Assembly: GCF_028389875.1 (NCBI RefSeq) | Contig: NC_084675.1 | Span: forward strand, 22,964,412-23,028,411 | From: Rhea pennata | Taxonomy: Eukaryota; Chordata; Aves; Rheiformes; Rheidae | DNA length: 64,000 nucleotides | Reading direction: 5' to 3' | Notes under the pieces: model-generated | The model's input: the letters and a program-made list of their open reading frames with translations, nothing else | Told to the model about the DNA's origin: nothing | Databases searched by the model: none | Part shown: piece after piece, positions 1 through 15,300 of the stretch | How the letters are laid out: every line of letters begins with the position of its first letter | How positions within the stretch are numbered: the first letter of the stretch is position 1 | Translations under genes and position numbers: made by a program

Positions 1-363
1 GCTCTTCACAGGGGGGTCTCACCATCTTACTGAAATTTTATATTCAGTAGTATCCTCTAAAGTTTGTACAAAAATCTCTCTAGCCTGGAGTCAGGGGGCT
101 GCATATTTCTTCTAGAAAGTGGTTTTAAAGCAGCTAGAGAACTAATTACAAAACCAAAGACATTCACCTACACAGATAAGCTATCCCATCCACAGCCTGC
201 AGGCCACAAACGAGCCTGGTCATGAAGCCATGCCAAATGGGTTAGCCAACACACAGTGGTTTGCAAACAAGGTGTCAAAGCCTCAGATAATCTGATGTAA
301 AAATCAATTATTCTGAAGACAAAGTCCAAAAGCACAGAAAACAACACTGGGCATTCTCAATAC
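1..363 (-). other. FANCA intron 20 (partial)
   Basis: This is the sequence between the exon 20 donor (GT at 363-362) and the window edge. I scanned the minus strand for the next FANCA exon, expected to be short and to continue after VFIDALKR, and saw nothing convincing. It contains no clear repeat. Confidence 0.6.
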
Positions 364-3300
364 CTCTTTAAAGCGTCTATAAAAACCATGTGCACGTCTG
401 GGGTTTTAGGCAGCTGCAATAGAAAAGCAGGCAGGTTAGGAGTGAGTCACCTTTCTACAAACATACTTCTAAATGGGAGGATCAGAAAAACAAATACTAA
501 CCACACGTGGCCTAAGCAAAGCAGGAAGAAACCGGGAAGTATAATATGGTCGTCTGAAAATACTGAAATGGAGGATAAAGATAAAACATTAACAATCCCA
601 AAGCAGCAAAGTGCCATTTCATTACCTCAAGATTTACTTGGGTTCCTGCAAATAAGAAATATCATAGTTACATAACTAATCACAAAAAATATCAAGTTCA
701 GCTTAGTCCAAAAATTATTCTTTTTTTTAATATATATATATATATAATAATAGTAGACTCCTCTTGCAGGTGTGCATATGCTTTTTTATCCACTGCAGAA
801 ACACCCTCAATTTAAGTAACTACTGAGGAAACTGATAACGTCTGAAGAATTTCTCAAGTCTTCCTTTGCTCACATCCTCATTTTTTTCTGCTTTGTTATT
901 CTGATTTGGACTCTTTTCCTCTTTTTTTTCTAAAAACAGCTAAAAAAGTTTTGATAAACGCACAGTACCTGGCTTCTATCACAGATGTTGGGATCTTCTT
1001 CGTATTTTCAAATATCTGAATGGCCTTTTCAACATCACGAAGTGCCTGGCCCTGGGGCTAGCTCACACAAACAACAAGGAGAGAAAGATGATTCGAGAAA
1101 TTAATGATGTCAGTCATCTTTCCTGCTGTTTTTTTAGGGTTAGTAATAGTTGTCTGTGCTGTGAAGGGAAGCAACTGAATAACAAACTAACTGATATGCA
1201 AAGTAAAACTAAAGGAAAATATAGGACCCGAAACATCAGCCTGTGTTCTACATAGCAGCTATTCTGGGTCAGCCCAAACATCCACGTAGTTCTGTATCCA
1301 ACTCCTACAGCAAGCAGCAGATACTCCTGTTTAACAGCCCTCCACGGGGACAATATCGTTTCTGTTCTGAATTTGTTGTACTGTTAAAACTTGTTTTATT
1401 TCATACACTTCAAATTAGGATCAATATTCTTCACTTCCAGTCCATGCTACTAGAACTACACTCCATGCAGAGGAACTTCAGCCCGGGGTTTCTCTTTTTC
1501 AAGCTGTAGGACATCTTAAACTGCAACAACACATGGTAGTCCCTTAACTGACAAACAGATTAGACACATTTGGAAGAAATTAAATTACATTTTCACTTGG
1601 GACTTTCAGTTCACAGGACTAGATTCCATTGCTGTACATTCACTTACCCTGACACCAGCCTGTATTTCATGTACTTTGGTTTATTGTTTATTGACTGTAT
1701 AAGTGAGGAAACCATATTTGTTTTCTCTTATGCTCCTAACTTGCCATATTGTTTTAGCTGGTGATCCAAACATAGAAAGAAATGCAATTCAGATGGAACA
1801 ATAAAGCCAAATACTCCCCTTCTGATTAGTATTATTATTCAAAATACAACAATGAACAAGAAAGAGTGAAACCGCAGTCTGTAGACCCACTCCCCAAATC
1901 TCCTTTAAATCTGAACATTTTGAATAGAACACCAAATAGATGCTACGTAGTATTGAAGAGAATTGAGCATGCTTTCTCATGTGATCAAATCATTAAGTAC
2001 AAATCCACACAGGGGAATATCACCGCTCTAACCGGTTGGTCTACTGGCAGGCCTAACACAGCCCAACTTCCTGCAGATCTATGTTCTGCATCTCCCCATC
2101 TCAGCAACCTCACTTCCCCTCATCATACACCACCATTAGGTCTCTCCTTGTCCCTTACATCTCATTTAAATTCCCTGATACAATCTTCCATTTACTTAAT
2201 ACATCTCACAGTCAAGGATGTGGGAGAGGTAGGCAGCACTTTGCAGCTCCAAAAAAAAAAATGTGCTGACTGGCTAGCTAAAGTAGGTGCAGCTTGGCTA
2301 GATGCTGCCTAATCGTTCAGTTCCTCTGCAACCTCCCCCTTGAAATACTCACCAGGGTCTGTCCTCTGTGCAGGACTAGTTTTCACAAAACATAGGAAAA
2401 GCTTCCATATTTGTGACCTCTAACCCTTCTATCTTAAAGTTGGAAGAGATCTGGCAACATGCTCAAATAGTAGGGAATGGCAGATAGGAGAACAATGCAA
2501 ACTCTTTTCCACAGGAGAAGAGATATCATTGATTAGAAAACCTTAAAAAGAGAACCAATACCTGCACAGATTCATTTGTGGAAGATAAATCTTCATAGAG
2601 CCCCATGTCTTCTATAGCAACCTGTGTGAGGTTACAGAGAGATGGACACTGTCATATTGTTACAGCCACTATTTTGACAGATCCTAAAAAAAGGAAAGAA
2701 AGAAAGAAAAATTTTTTCTTTTTTCGTTCAAACAGACAACTTTTACTAACCTTGAGATCAGCCAGTCTGGTTTTAGCCAGTGTAATGTACTCCAAGAGAA
2801 TAGACCGATGTTTTGTTGGCACAACAGGGGGGTACATTATATGGACCTGAAATGTAACATTCAAAACAAATTTGCCGTTTTTATTGGAAACGATTGTCAG
2901 CTCCTGATCAATTTTTACATTCATTTACTTCAAAGATTCTGCCTAGGAATAACGATATTATTGCCTGTTTTAAGAAAATCCATTTTCAGGGCAAATGACA
3001 CCTTTTCTCAACAAAAATCACCAAAGCACTTTAACTTAGCTGCATGAAAGGAATTCACCTTCTTGTCAAAGAAATGGAAGAATCTTGTACTAGCTTATTT
3101 CAGGGAGAAAACATTTTGAGTAATTTATCGGAAGTAATGCAATTATAGTAATAATAATAATATACTGAACCCAGTCAGAGGCACGTAACGCAATTACTAT
3201 AATTACAATAATAATATGTTGAACATAGTCAAAGGCACAAGTATGTTAAGCGGAACAGTTCTGTTTCCGTCTTTAGAAAACGATCTCTGTTAGCTGCTTC

Positions 3301-6300
3301 TCACCTTCAAGTACGGGGCTGCTTCAAAGGGTACCAGCTCTGACAGGAACTCAAAAAGGAAGACCAGGGCCTTCTTACTGCTCGCATGGTGACCTCCAGC
3401 ATTCCCAAATGAAGCCTAGAAGAGGCAAAATGACAACACTGTCTTTCAGTGGGGAGAGAATCACATGCCAGCACTGTGCTGAACTCAGCACTGAAATCTC
3501 AGCTATCAGATACCTATTTTCTACCAAGAGACACTTTCTGAAGAAAAGTCTCTGGAGCACACTCATAGAAGCTTCCACAGAAGTTTCTTTTTCAGTTTCC
3601 AGAAAAGCTACCATGTCAAACTCAAAGTTCATTCTGACATGGTATGATGAGAACACTCACAGTAGTTAAACAAGCAACACCAAAATGCCCCAAAGGACTG
3701 AGATTCATCAGGAAACAGCAAACATACAGATTTCTACACAGCATTAACAGGACATTGTAAGGAAAATAAGCCAGTCTGAGACCATACAAAACATAACTGG
3801 TTTACTTTTTGATACATCCTGCACACTTTATCAACAAAGGCTCAGGTCAGATTTGCAAACTCATGAAAAGCAATTTACAGTATAAAGGATACGCACATTT
3901 ACAACTACAGGCTAATAACCCATTATCTGTAAGGTCAGCTAATAGACCAGTTACATGCATGCATGCATGCATGCATACATCCAGGAAACAGGAATGCTTC
4001 ACATGCAATAATCCACAACTTATGCAATAACAACACTGCTGGTTATCAAGATACTAAAATACACACAAAATTACAATTGTGTCAGGAATGCAGACACGTC
4101 GTTCCTGTTTAATAACTACAAAACTCAGGATGGACTTGAAAGACGAAAGAAGAGGAGACCAGAGAAAGCCAAACAAATATTTTCTTTGTAAACATAAAGT
4201 AATAAATATTAAACTATTCCTAATATCAAGATGATCGCTTATTACTTTTTTCTTTTTCTTTTCTTTTCTTTTTCTTTTTTCTTTCTTTTTTCTTTCTTTT
4301 TTTTTTTTTAATTCCTGGCTCACTTTGTCTGATATTAGCCTTTTCCTGTGTAACAACACATTTCTTATGCATGTTTCTTGCACATATAGAACTAAGATCA
4401 TTATGCCTCATTTAGTCTTACCTTAAACCATTCAGAGTAAGGCATGAACACAGCAGGGCCCTCTAAAGCAGCCTGACGAGCTATCAAGAACGCAGTGATC
4501 ATATTTTCCATATCATAATTTTCAAAGGCCTTTATCAGCAGACAACTCAGTAGATCTAGAAATATAAAAATAACTTTGGACTTCACTCTTGACAAATGTG
4601 CTGGAATTTTCTATAGCAAAAGACGACAAGGAAAAGGAGGACACACATTGCAGCTTAGAGAATCTTTGGGACTCATTTGTATCTTTTCATGCATCAGAAA
4701 GGCATTTTCAACAGTCAGCAAATACTCTAGGATTTCAACCTCCAAGAATTGCACCAATTCTGGCAATTAAATAATCAGTAAGATACTCAGAAGAACAGGG
4801 TCCAACAGCAAAGGTGAGACAGAAGAACTAAGCTTCAGTAACTACTACTTCAAATGAGGTTAGTTAACAAATAACCATTCTTTGCTGTATATCAAATTTG
4901 AGGTTTAGCACTCATGTCACAGCTGACTCTGAATATGTGAATAGAAACACAGAGTTCCTGTTATTCTTTCCCTGGACTACAGGAATCTCAAAATAGCAAC
5001 TATGAACCCAATACTACTCCAGCCAGTGTGATTTCCCTGTTTAGTATCTGAGATCACATATTAGCTTCCAAGTTTACCAGTACCTACTTACCTTTGAACA
5101 GCTGCTCTGCTTCAGCCTGGCAGACTACCAGCGTGGAAACACAGGACAGCACATGCTGCCAATTCACTTCACGAGTCTCCAGAACTTGCTGCAGCTGGCA
5201 GATCGACTCCTTCGCAGTGAATGCCACAAACAGCTGGAAGACAGTGATAGCAATTCATTTTAGCTATGACACATAGCCTTCTGTAAAAGTGAAATACACA
5301 GTGAAGATTAACATGCAGGTTCCTTTTGCATCATTTTTGAAAAAAAAATTTTTTTGCATGCATGTTTCACATCAGATTTCCTGGGCCAGATACCTTTCTG
5401 GCTTTGAATCTGAGCTGGTTAAAACAAACAGCAATTTCCACTTTTTTTCAGAAGTGGCATCACATTCTATAACAGTGAAAATTCACATCTTTAATTATCT
5501 TTGTTCTCATCAAGAACCTTTGCACAAACAAAAATCCTTTTAGTACTTTTTCTTTATGCTACATCCTGCCAGCAACTCCTGGCAGCTGATTCAGATTCTG
5601 CAAATTTTGAACAATTCCATCTCTGCCAGAGAGCAAGTGTAACAAAGAAAGCAATAGAGATTTTCAAAAATTTCACTGAATATGAGACAAATATAATAGT
5701 GTTCTCTTTGCAAAACCAGGAAGACTTACTTTGCGGTATAAGGTAGTAAGCAGTGAACAAGTTCTTGTAAAAGTCCACTCTCTCTGCATATGGATGGCAT
5801 CAGACACTGTACCCAGAAAGAAAAAATAGTTTGCTCTTCAGCAATAGTTTAAAAAAAAAAAAAAAAAAAAAAAAACCCAAAATACTCCAATACACACATC
5901 AAACACAAGATTTCCTCCTAGCTTTGACAGCCAGACACATTGCAGATTGCTTGCTGAAACCTTCCTTGCCCATTCATCTTTGGAACACAGGCTATGGAAA
6001 AAGACTCTGCCATTTCACTGCACTACTGTAATCTCAAAGCCATTTTTGAGCTCATATTTTCATAGGCAAACATAATGCTTGCATAGAGAATCAGTAAGGA
6101 CTCATTTTGATAATCTCTTTCAACTGGAAGCCAGCAATGATGACACGGGTCTTCCATCAACAGGTAAGTAACTAGATCATAGTTCAGAGTGATTATTTCA
6201 CCAAAGATTTTTGCACTCAAACATATTTCTTCCTAAAAACATCAAGCTTCACAATTAACAGCCACAGACTAGAAGCCTTCCTGCCTTTATACTTGATCTA

Positions 6301-9300
6301 CCAAAATGAACCACAAAGACACCTAGCCAGAAGAAAAGGGCCACGCTTTATGCTTAAAACCAAACACGCAAAGGCAAATTTATTCTACTGCTGAGCTCTC
6401 TGTGGTATCAGCTCTCCCACCCAACTTCTCAACTCCTTTGCCCAAAATTCCTCTAAGAGCTGATAATTCTCCCATGTCTTTCCAGTAAGGACTGCCATTA
6501 GATGTTACTCCGAATATCTGTTCATTACCCATGGGCTGAAGCTGCGTTTCAAAGAACCGATTTATTCACCTAAAGCCCAGAGTATGAATTTTAGTCTTCT
6601 CTGATGCTGTGCTTATATAGCTCCCAAGGATAGAGCTGGCAAGTCAGGCAGCACCACTGGCTCGACATCCCCCAGAGTAGACCCATTCAGTGAAGCCTCA
6701 GTGAATGGCGCTCCTGACCCATCACAAGAATCAGTCCTGGACAGACACTTACTTCTCCTCCCAATTCCCACCTTTCAACAGAGGGCTGTAGGTAAGAACC
6801 TCAGTTAGTGTGTGTCTAAAAAATTGCTGCAGGGATTCAGGATGAACTGCACTTTTATATATCGTCACATTGAACACGTTTAGCCTACAAATGAAATAAA
6901 GAAATATTCAGAAATATGGTCTGATCAACACACTGATCATGAACGACTCATTTTTTCTCTACATCTATCTTATTAAATCAACAGAGAAAAATACTTTCTT
7001 TTACGTATTTTTAAAATCTAATGGTTAATTCATCATTATTAAGCTATCATATTTACAAACTTGAAACAAATTACACCTCTGCACAGCATGGGAATAAAGG
7101 CTAATGTGTACAAAGTGCTTATACAAAATGGGTTTCGAAGCAAGAATTTGAGGAGGAGCTGATGGCATGTTCCAGGTGTTTCTGCACAGAAGCAGGGTGA
7201 GCAAAGCTGACAGGATAAACTCACAGCATGTTAAGAGGGGACGTAAGATTAGTTCCAATACAGCTGAAAAACTCTTTAATGCTTTACTTGCATCTTACAT
7301 GCATCATCACTTGGTTTAGTTACTATATTTTATTAGGGAGGAGAATACTAAAAATAAGTTACACTGGAGCAAAATGAAAATAGATATTCACCCAGTTTTA
7401 GTAATAAGTGTAATAGTGGCAAAAAAAAAAAAAGGAAAAAAAAAGTTCCTGACATTATTTAGAATAATAGTGTTTCTTACCAGCATCCCATAGCTTCCAC
7501 CTTAGAAACATCTTCCTGCTTCTCTTTACCAACAGCATTGAGCACCCCTAGTATCCCAAACAGATCAAATGAGAGAAACAGAATTGAAAGAAACTGTAAC
7601 ACTAAACAACATGGAGAAACTATGTGGAACGAGCAATCTGTACATCTTTAAGATGGTGATCCCACTAGGAAAATGGGCAGAAGCTGTTCAACATCATTAA
7701 ACTCTTATGAAAATTTCTCGAAGCAACATAAAGGCTAAAAAAAAGAACTGTTAAGCTAACCTTGAACCACTTCAAAAGCATTCCCAGGAATGTGCTAATA
7801 ATTAAACCATCTAAAAATGCACATTAATTAGCATTTAATTTCTAAACCCAATCCTAATTTGCAGTGCTTGCACCAGCAGATGCACTGTACAAACTGTGCT
7901 CCAGAAGAGAAAAAATTCTGGAGGCAGGGATTTCCACAGGTAAGATTTATATTAACAACCCCTTAAAATCATGTTCTTAACCACCCACATCAAACAGTGA
8001 GAGAATGCTGCTGTGAATGCCACACATTTGTAACAGCAGTAAGATGTCACCACACCACATATAGCACTACTTAGCAGCATTCCTTCAAAAAGCTAGGCCT
8101 GTTCATAAATACCTGGTAGAGTTCAAAAATGCTAGCAGCTTGCACAGCATATTGCCTTAACATCAGACTACACAAAGCCCGTATGCTTAGAGACAGCCTT
8201 TGCTTTGCAGCCTGCTGCAGCAGCAGTTTGGTTTCTTGTCCCATCCTACTTAAAAAAAAAAAAGGTAAGTCTCTTCTTTTAACAGTGGAAAAGGTTGTTG
8301 AGGAGGGCATTAGGATTGTCTCAGTGATGCACTCTGAAATCTACTGAATTGAGGCAGAACAGGAATCCGTCACGTGCCTTTTGGAAGACAGTCCACAGTA
8401 TTAATAAGTAATACTCTCCTCCCCTGCAGAAGAATACTTTAAGGTTAAGTAGGGGAGAACAGAGAAAAGGAGATAAACTCTACTTATCCTTAGGCACAGG
8501 AGTTCACTACAGCAAGATCATTCATATGAAGCAGAGCGTTCCCATTCTACTCTTAGCCTGTCCTTCTCCTCCTGTGAAGGTCTTTATTAATCATAAATTA
8601 TTTTGCATAAAGTATCCTAATATTCTTCAAAGCAGCTGATTAGTTATTAAGTGAAACTCCCCAAAAGCAATCCTAAAGTATACACTAACAAAAATTCTTG
8701 TTTTCTTACATTTTTACATGCATAGACCAAGTCAGGCAGCAGCACAGGCTGTACAAATAAGGTCATATGAAGAGCAGGTTAGCAGACTCAAGCCTGCGAC
8801 TCCCACAGCAGCTCTTGCTGCTTTCCCTTTTTAGAATTACTCTGCAAGGCATGTAAGACATCCCAGTCTACAGACAGAGCCCCAGGCTGGTGGGGCTCAT
8901 ATGGAAAGATGCAGAAGGGAGGGGAGTAGCCCTTGTGTTATGTCTTGGCTTTCCATAATTTTACAACAAATGGAAAGCACTAATTTTTACAGTAGCACTG
9001 AGTATGGTGCTAAAACTTGCCAGCAAGAAAAGTGGTAAAGCACTGTCACTAGTAGTGGTAAAGCACTAGACAGAAGAGCAACAACAGTAGGATTAGACTT
9101 ATATCCTGGTCTAAAGCACATGAAGTGAGCGAGTGTTTTCCTCTGCAGACAAGGCTGTACAGCAGATAAAGCAACTTACCACAAAGCTCATCTGTGACAA
9201 CAGAAAAAAACCCAAACCTGGTGTATGTTTAATCTTTTTGCATTAGGATCTGCAATGCAAATTAGACACTACTATGCATCGGTCCTCAGCAACATCATGA

Positions 9301-12300
9301 CTGACCAGGACAACAGGTATATTGTCCATAGGACAGTTCTTGAAGATTGGCCATTTAAAGACTAAAAATATGTATTAGATGACTTTGCTCAGCATTAAAA
9401 AAAAAAAAAAGTTTTCACAAACCATTGGTCTGCAAATCCAAATCATGAGTCAGGAATAGTTTACTTGCCTGTAACTCAGTAAATTCAACATCTAATGGAC
9501 TAAACAAAGTAAATTAGCCTAGCTTAATCTCTGCCCTACAATAGATTGGACTGCTTCCAATCAAGCTTGTTTAAAATCAGCTGATATCTTTACCTGATGA
9601 TGCAGCTGGGAGTGTCAAAAACATGCAGCTACAATAAAAGGCAAGGAATTATCTGCAATGCGAGAAGAAACTCACTTTATAGGAGAGAAGGGAAATGAGA
9701 GACAAAGACAGTGATATAAAATGCACAAGATAGGAAAAGCATCCTAGACAAAGAACTTCTCCAAAGCCTTAAAGGTTTAGCAAAGAATAAGGAATGTCAG
9801 TCTAGCAAAGAATAAGGAATGTCAGTCTAGCAAAATATTAATTGCATAAAGCTACAAATAACAAAAACACTTACATGTCAACATTCTTTGTAAAACAGCA
9901 CGACAGATCTGTTTAAAATTAACAAATTCAGACCATTTAGTGTTTAAAAAAAAGCTATAATTGTAGGCAGAAAAGCTAAACTGATTAAAAAGGTTGTTAT
10001 CCCTTTTACTTTTAAGATTAACTTTTACCACAGGCTTTACTATATAAGAGATACAATAGACAGACAGACAAGCATTTTCCATGCTTATCAGCATTCCAAG
10101 CTTCACATTAAAATGGAAAAAAGCAATCAAGATGAAACCCAGGAAGATAAAACGATGGGCCCTTGACAGGTCACCTTGGAGAAGCTTTAAAAAATAAGAA
10201 AAAAATCTCTGCCCTGGTTTCACTATTTCTTCCCCACACACTCCAGTACATGGACATTGCACTTTGATAGTTGCTCTAAACTCAGATTTATTCATGTTGA
10301 GCAATGCACAAACACATATGATGAAACTACTTGTAAATAGTTAATTTTGCCCTTACATGGGGAACCTTCTTGAATTCCAACTTCCTTCCCAGTTCTGACG
10401 TTTGCTGAAAACCATTCTGAAGAAACATGATCACAAAGTCTGCAAATCAAGGAATTGGTGTTTCAGTATCCTTTCTCAATAAAAGATACTCTGCTCTGTT
10501 GCCTCCCCATCAGTCTCCCTAAAGGACTCATGCCTGAAAAGCATCATTCTCTATACAGCACAGTCAGCAAGATTGATTGGTTCTCCGTTATTTCTTGGAG
10601 TAAAATTACTCCCAGGGAAAAGAGCTCGGAAGGATCAATGACAAGAGCCACACAGAAACGTTAAAAACAAATAGAGAGACCATGCAATTTATAGTTCTCA
10701 CAGTCTATCACTGCAAAACTCATATAGATTGTACCTGACCAACTGCACTGGTTCAAATGTCTAACTACAGCCTCCAATCAAATTGCTTAGTGATTTTTTT
10801 CTGAATCAAAATGCAAAGTAAATGATAGAAAACAATGGGGGGGGGGATGGAATTGTTAAATTTTTCTGGTCTATCCTGGACACTTTGCAAAACTGCCATG
10901 CTCTTGATTGGAGGTCACTTCTGGCCCCACACATCTTGGGACTACACTTATTTGTGCTCCTATATTATAAAAGGATATAGAAATTCAAATCTATTTTTGA
11001 TGATGGGAAAGAGTTTGTTAAATTCACCAAATATAAAAATATATTCCCCTCATTGAAACCATGCAAGAAAGGAGGGCAAAGTGAGGTTCCGTTCTTACTC
11101 CTCCGAGCTTTTGACTTGTACAGTCTGCTGCAGACTCTGAAGATCAGCAATCTGACCTCTACTTTACCAACACTCGGTTCAGTGCCTTGCCTGTGAAAAC
11201 ACGCCTAGAAAGCTCCACATCCTGGGAGGACTCTTCCATCTGCTCACAAAGCCCACAAAGGCTGCTGCACAGCCACTCCACCACAGTAGGAGGGTCTGTG
11301 TTGCTGGGAACAAACAAAAGAACATCCAATTCAACATTCTGTTTTTTGTGATGCTTGTTTTTTTTTTTCCTCCACCATCATCTTGGACACAAGAAAAGGT
11401 AGAATCCCACAGAGATGGCTCTAGATGTGGCATTTCATTTCTTTAATTTGGGCCACCAGAGCTTTATTTGCTCCATAAAGAAGCATAAGAAAACATATCC
11501 AAAGAAAATGAATTAATATTAAAATTGTGTGTTCAAATACTTCCCCATCTCTGACATTAAAATATTTCCATTAAAAAAAAGTTAAAGATTTTAATTCTCC
11601 TTTCTAAGATACTACAATAAAAATGTTTTCAAAAATCAAGCTCTTAATCTCTTTGTTTTCTTCAGATTTCAAGTACAGTGAGATCTGAAGACTTTTTTTC
11701 CTCCTCTGTAGGCCCATTAACAGACTAGTAAACCAGTACCAAGGGTCTAAAAGATCACTGCAATGTTTCTTTGTCATCATAAGAAAACAACTTGAACTCC
11801 ATAAATAATAACTGATTTTACTTGCCAGCTCTATATGAAAGGGCCATGCAAGTTAAAAAACAAAACAAAACCAAAACACCAAAACAAAACCCACTATTCA
11901 AGAGATTGACTCTTCCAAACATAACTGAAATGGTGGCTTTACGAAGATAGAAATTCACAGTTTCTGCAAAGCAAGACCTCTGGTCAAGACCAGCATTCAT
12001 TTGTACTGGCTAAATAAGAATTTCCAAAGCAGATCGCAAGGCATGGGCAGGTGGACTGAACAGCTGAGTTAGTGATTCCTCTCCTGCAGGACAGGGTAAC
12101 CCTCCATATGCAGCCATTTATGTCAGTGAAACGAAACACTACATAAAACATTATCTAGAAGTCTTGAGTGGTGGTCCACACTGAACCATTCTGCTTCACA
12201 TTGCAACTGATTCAGCAGTCAACAAACAACCAATTACCCGATCCTAAACCACGCTAACCCAGGGTAACCTCACAAACCCAGGATAACTTCTTAAATCCTG

Positions 12301-15300
12301 CTAATCTGATCACTTGCAAGCACCTGACTATATTCTTAGTCCAGAATACTCATGACTAATCCCTGATTAGATTTCAATAGGTTTTGAGAGACTGCAAACC
12401 TACAAACCTCTGCTCACCTCTCCAGCAGTTCTTCCAGTCCAACGATGCTGCCTCTGTGCAGCTGCCACACAACTTCCAGCAATGGAGGTTTCTAACAGAA
12501 TGTCATGATTAGGTCATAGGATGTAACTGACAGTTTACATTAACATTTTGCTAACATAAACTACAGAACCCCATCTAAATTCCATTTATTGAAACTACTC
12601 AGGACTTACTAAAGCTGTAACAAATGAAATATCAGATGTGGGGAGATTACATCTGATTTATTCTTTCCTGCAAATTTTTAAGGGTTGAGAACACCAACAT
12701 TTGAAATTTTCATGGTTATGTAATAAGTACACCTATCTTTTCTGCATCCTCCACCCCCACCCTGGAATAATCTTGATTTTGCACTTTCAAAGGTGCAGCA
12801 GCTATCCCAGAAAATAGGTAGTATCACTAAGTTTCAACTCTTGTTAATTCAGATTCAGAAACAGATTAGAGAATTATCACTTAGCCTACTGACTGTTTAG
12901 TCTCTTTGAAGAGAGTATGATTCTCTCAAATCCATTTCTCAACAGGAGATTACAGAAATAGACACTGCAGCTGTAAAAGCAGAGAGCCCTATGGACAGAA
13001 ACAGAAAACACGAACACCACTTCAAAGGTCCTGCTCCTAAATACCAGGCTTGCCAAAAAGCAAAATCAGCACTATGCTGAATTTCAGTGTGGATGAAGTA
13101 GCTGCCCCTTTTATGCCTTACTGAAACACATCCCTGCAGCTCCAGCATGGAACAGTTTGTCCCTAGATGATGCCTTGTGTCAACAAAACATGACCCCTAG
13201 AAATACCAGGAATGGAGAAGACAGTAGAGTAACAATTCCCCTCCATTCCAGCCTTAATACAGAAACACTCTAATCTAGAAACAAAGTCATCCAAGGACAC
13301 TCTGATGACTTGCAAAGAAAGAAGTACTTGGGAGTCTTGGGGCACAAGAACCATTCAGAAAGAAAGTCCCACTACCTTTCCACGGGAACTAGAAGCCGCT
13401 TCTTAGCATGAGCCTAGACTCCCTCGCCTATACTTTGTCTTCAAGAACTTAATCCTTTACAGTAACAATCTCAATTACACAGCAGTACTTGATTTCTATG
13501 TCTACCTGAGAACAAGCAGATTTTATCAGCCTGTAAAACACACTGGATTCTGTTTTCAGCCTAGGATTGGTTATTTGAAATGACAAAACTCCTCTTTATC
13601 CAGGCAGATCAGAATCTTCTCTCTTTCTCACCAGAGTAGCTAGCAACTAAAATTGCCCTGCTCACAAGAAATCCTTAATTCTTGTAAGAGTAGAAGTTAT
13701 CATAAGAAAACGAATTACCCAAATCAAATCAAGACAATACTTTTGTGAAGCAATACAAACTGTTACCTATTATCACGTTTCTCCCAAGCCACTTGCTCCC
13801 ATGACCTTACTCAGGCTTATCACAGTTCCCAGATAAATAAAGCAGAGAACCAAAATGCCAAAGACACACTGAACATTGCTGGCAAAGACTATGAGACTGT
13901 GTCATCTCATAGCCAGCTGGGGGATTTTCACTGTCTGGTTAATCGATCTGGACTGCTTTGCCCAGAGACCATCTGATGGAAAAGAGTGGGTGCCATACTT
14001 CAGCAATAACAGTAAGCTAGTGAAGCTAAACAGGAAACAAAATTATACACCTCAAAGTTTCTATTAACTGCAGTGTCATCTCAGGTGAGTTTAATCCCAT
14101 TACCCATGCTGCAACCGTAGAGACACTGTTTGCCATGCCCTTTCTAGCTTGCAAAAACGAATGAAAACCAGCCCTGCTCAGTACAAACAGCAGTATTTAA
14201 ACATCTCCTTCAGAGAGGCAAGAATGCTGTTTGCCTAGCTCCAAAAAAACGCCAAAACTTGACGACCAAGACAGTGCCAACTCTCCTTTGTGGCAGTTTC
14301 TTAGTAAAAGTGGCCAGGCAATTTTAATGATTCATTTATTTCCAAATCTCTGCTAAGTCCTCTTCATAAAAGAATAGCCTGCTACAGAAGCTAGGAAGCT
14401 GCCAGTGAACTTGTTTTTAAAATAAATAAATGAAAACAAAAAGCCTTACTAACGCTCCAACATATTTAGAATTTAACTCATGCTTTCAAAAACTCAGAAC
14501 CTACTCTGTACACAAAAAAAGCTATCTCTACCACAAAAAGCCACCATGGGAAACAGAACGCAAGTCACAGCACTTCACTAATCCATTTTGGAGTCATTCC
14601 TTACTTTCACTGAGCAAGAGAGTTGAACACATCTTACTGGATCCCTCAGATTAAATCTAAATATTCTGTAACACAGCAATGTTTCTATTGTAGAGTTCTT
14701 ACCTTCATTTTCCACATTTCTTGACAGAATAGTGAGCGACAGAACATATTGTTCGCCAACAAATCTTTGACTGTCAGAAGCAAGCATGACAACCTCTTCT
14801 GGAACCACACCCAAAAATAAAGCAGAAATAATTCCCTTTGTAAATAAGACATTCTTATAAAAATCTATTTTTCTGCTTTTCCCTGTTTACTGCTTTCAAA
14901 AGACTTGAATAGTGGAGAGAATTCATAGGCAAGGCTCAAAACCTTTCATTTTAAGGTTGAGTTATAGGCAGCCAAGCTGACAGCACTGACATCTGGTAAC
15001 TACTCAGAGGTGACATGTACCAATAGTCATGGCATAGCTTTTGTACAGAATAACCACAACCACAGCTTGCTACATTGCAAATTGAAAAGACTGTTAAAGA
15101 TAGAGCAATGGATAAAAGAGACCAAACCACGCCAGAGAAGGCTGAGTTACACTAAAGATGGTAGTACAGTATCTGTTTAGACAAGCCCACCTAATATTGT
15201 AGCAAGGTAGAAAATTTCATTTCCAAGCTGCAAAAACCTAGCTGCTTTCCTGTACAAGGCAAGAATGCCATACTTCTGTGAACATAGCAGACAAATTTAT

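Noticed and set aside
2410-2470. Possible CR1 fragment (TTAAAGTTGGAAGAGATCT)
   Set aside because: Only a short partial resemblance to the CR1 body, with no diagnostic 3' tail; too weak to call.
3953-3977. ATGC repeat as a regulatory or recombination site
   Set aside because: It is a simple tetranucleotide microsatellite in an intron with nothing else around it.
8113-8248. Possible cassette exon in FANCA intron 9 (minus strand, open frame with a CCAG/GTATTT donor)
   Set aside because: Its 136-nt length would break the frame between exons 9 and 10, whose junction is already perfect. The acceptor is only a T-run with AAG, and the peptide matches nothing in FANCA.
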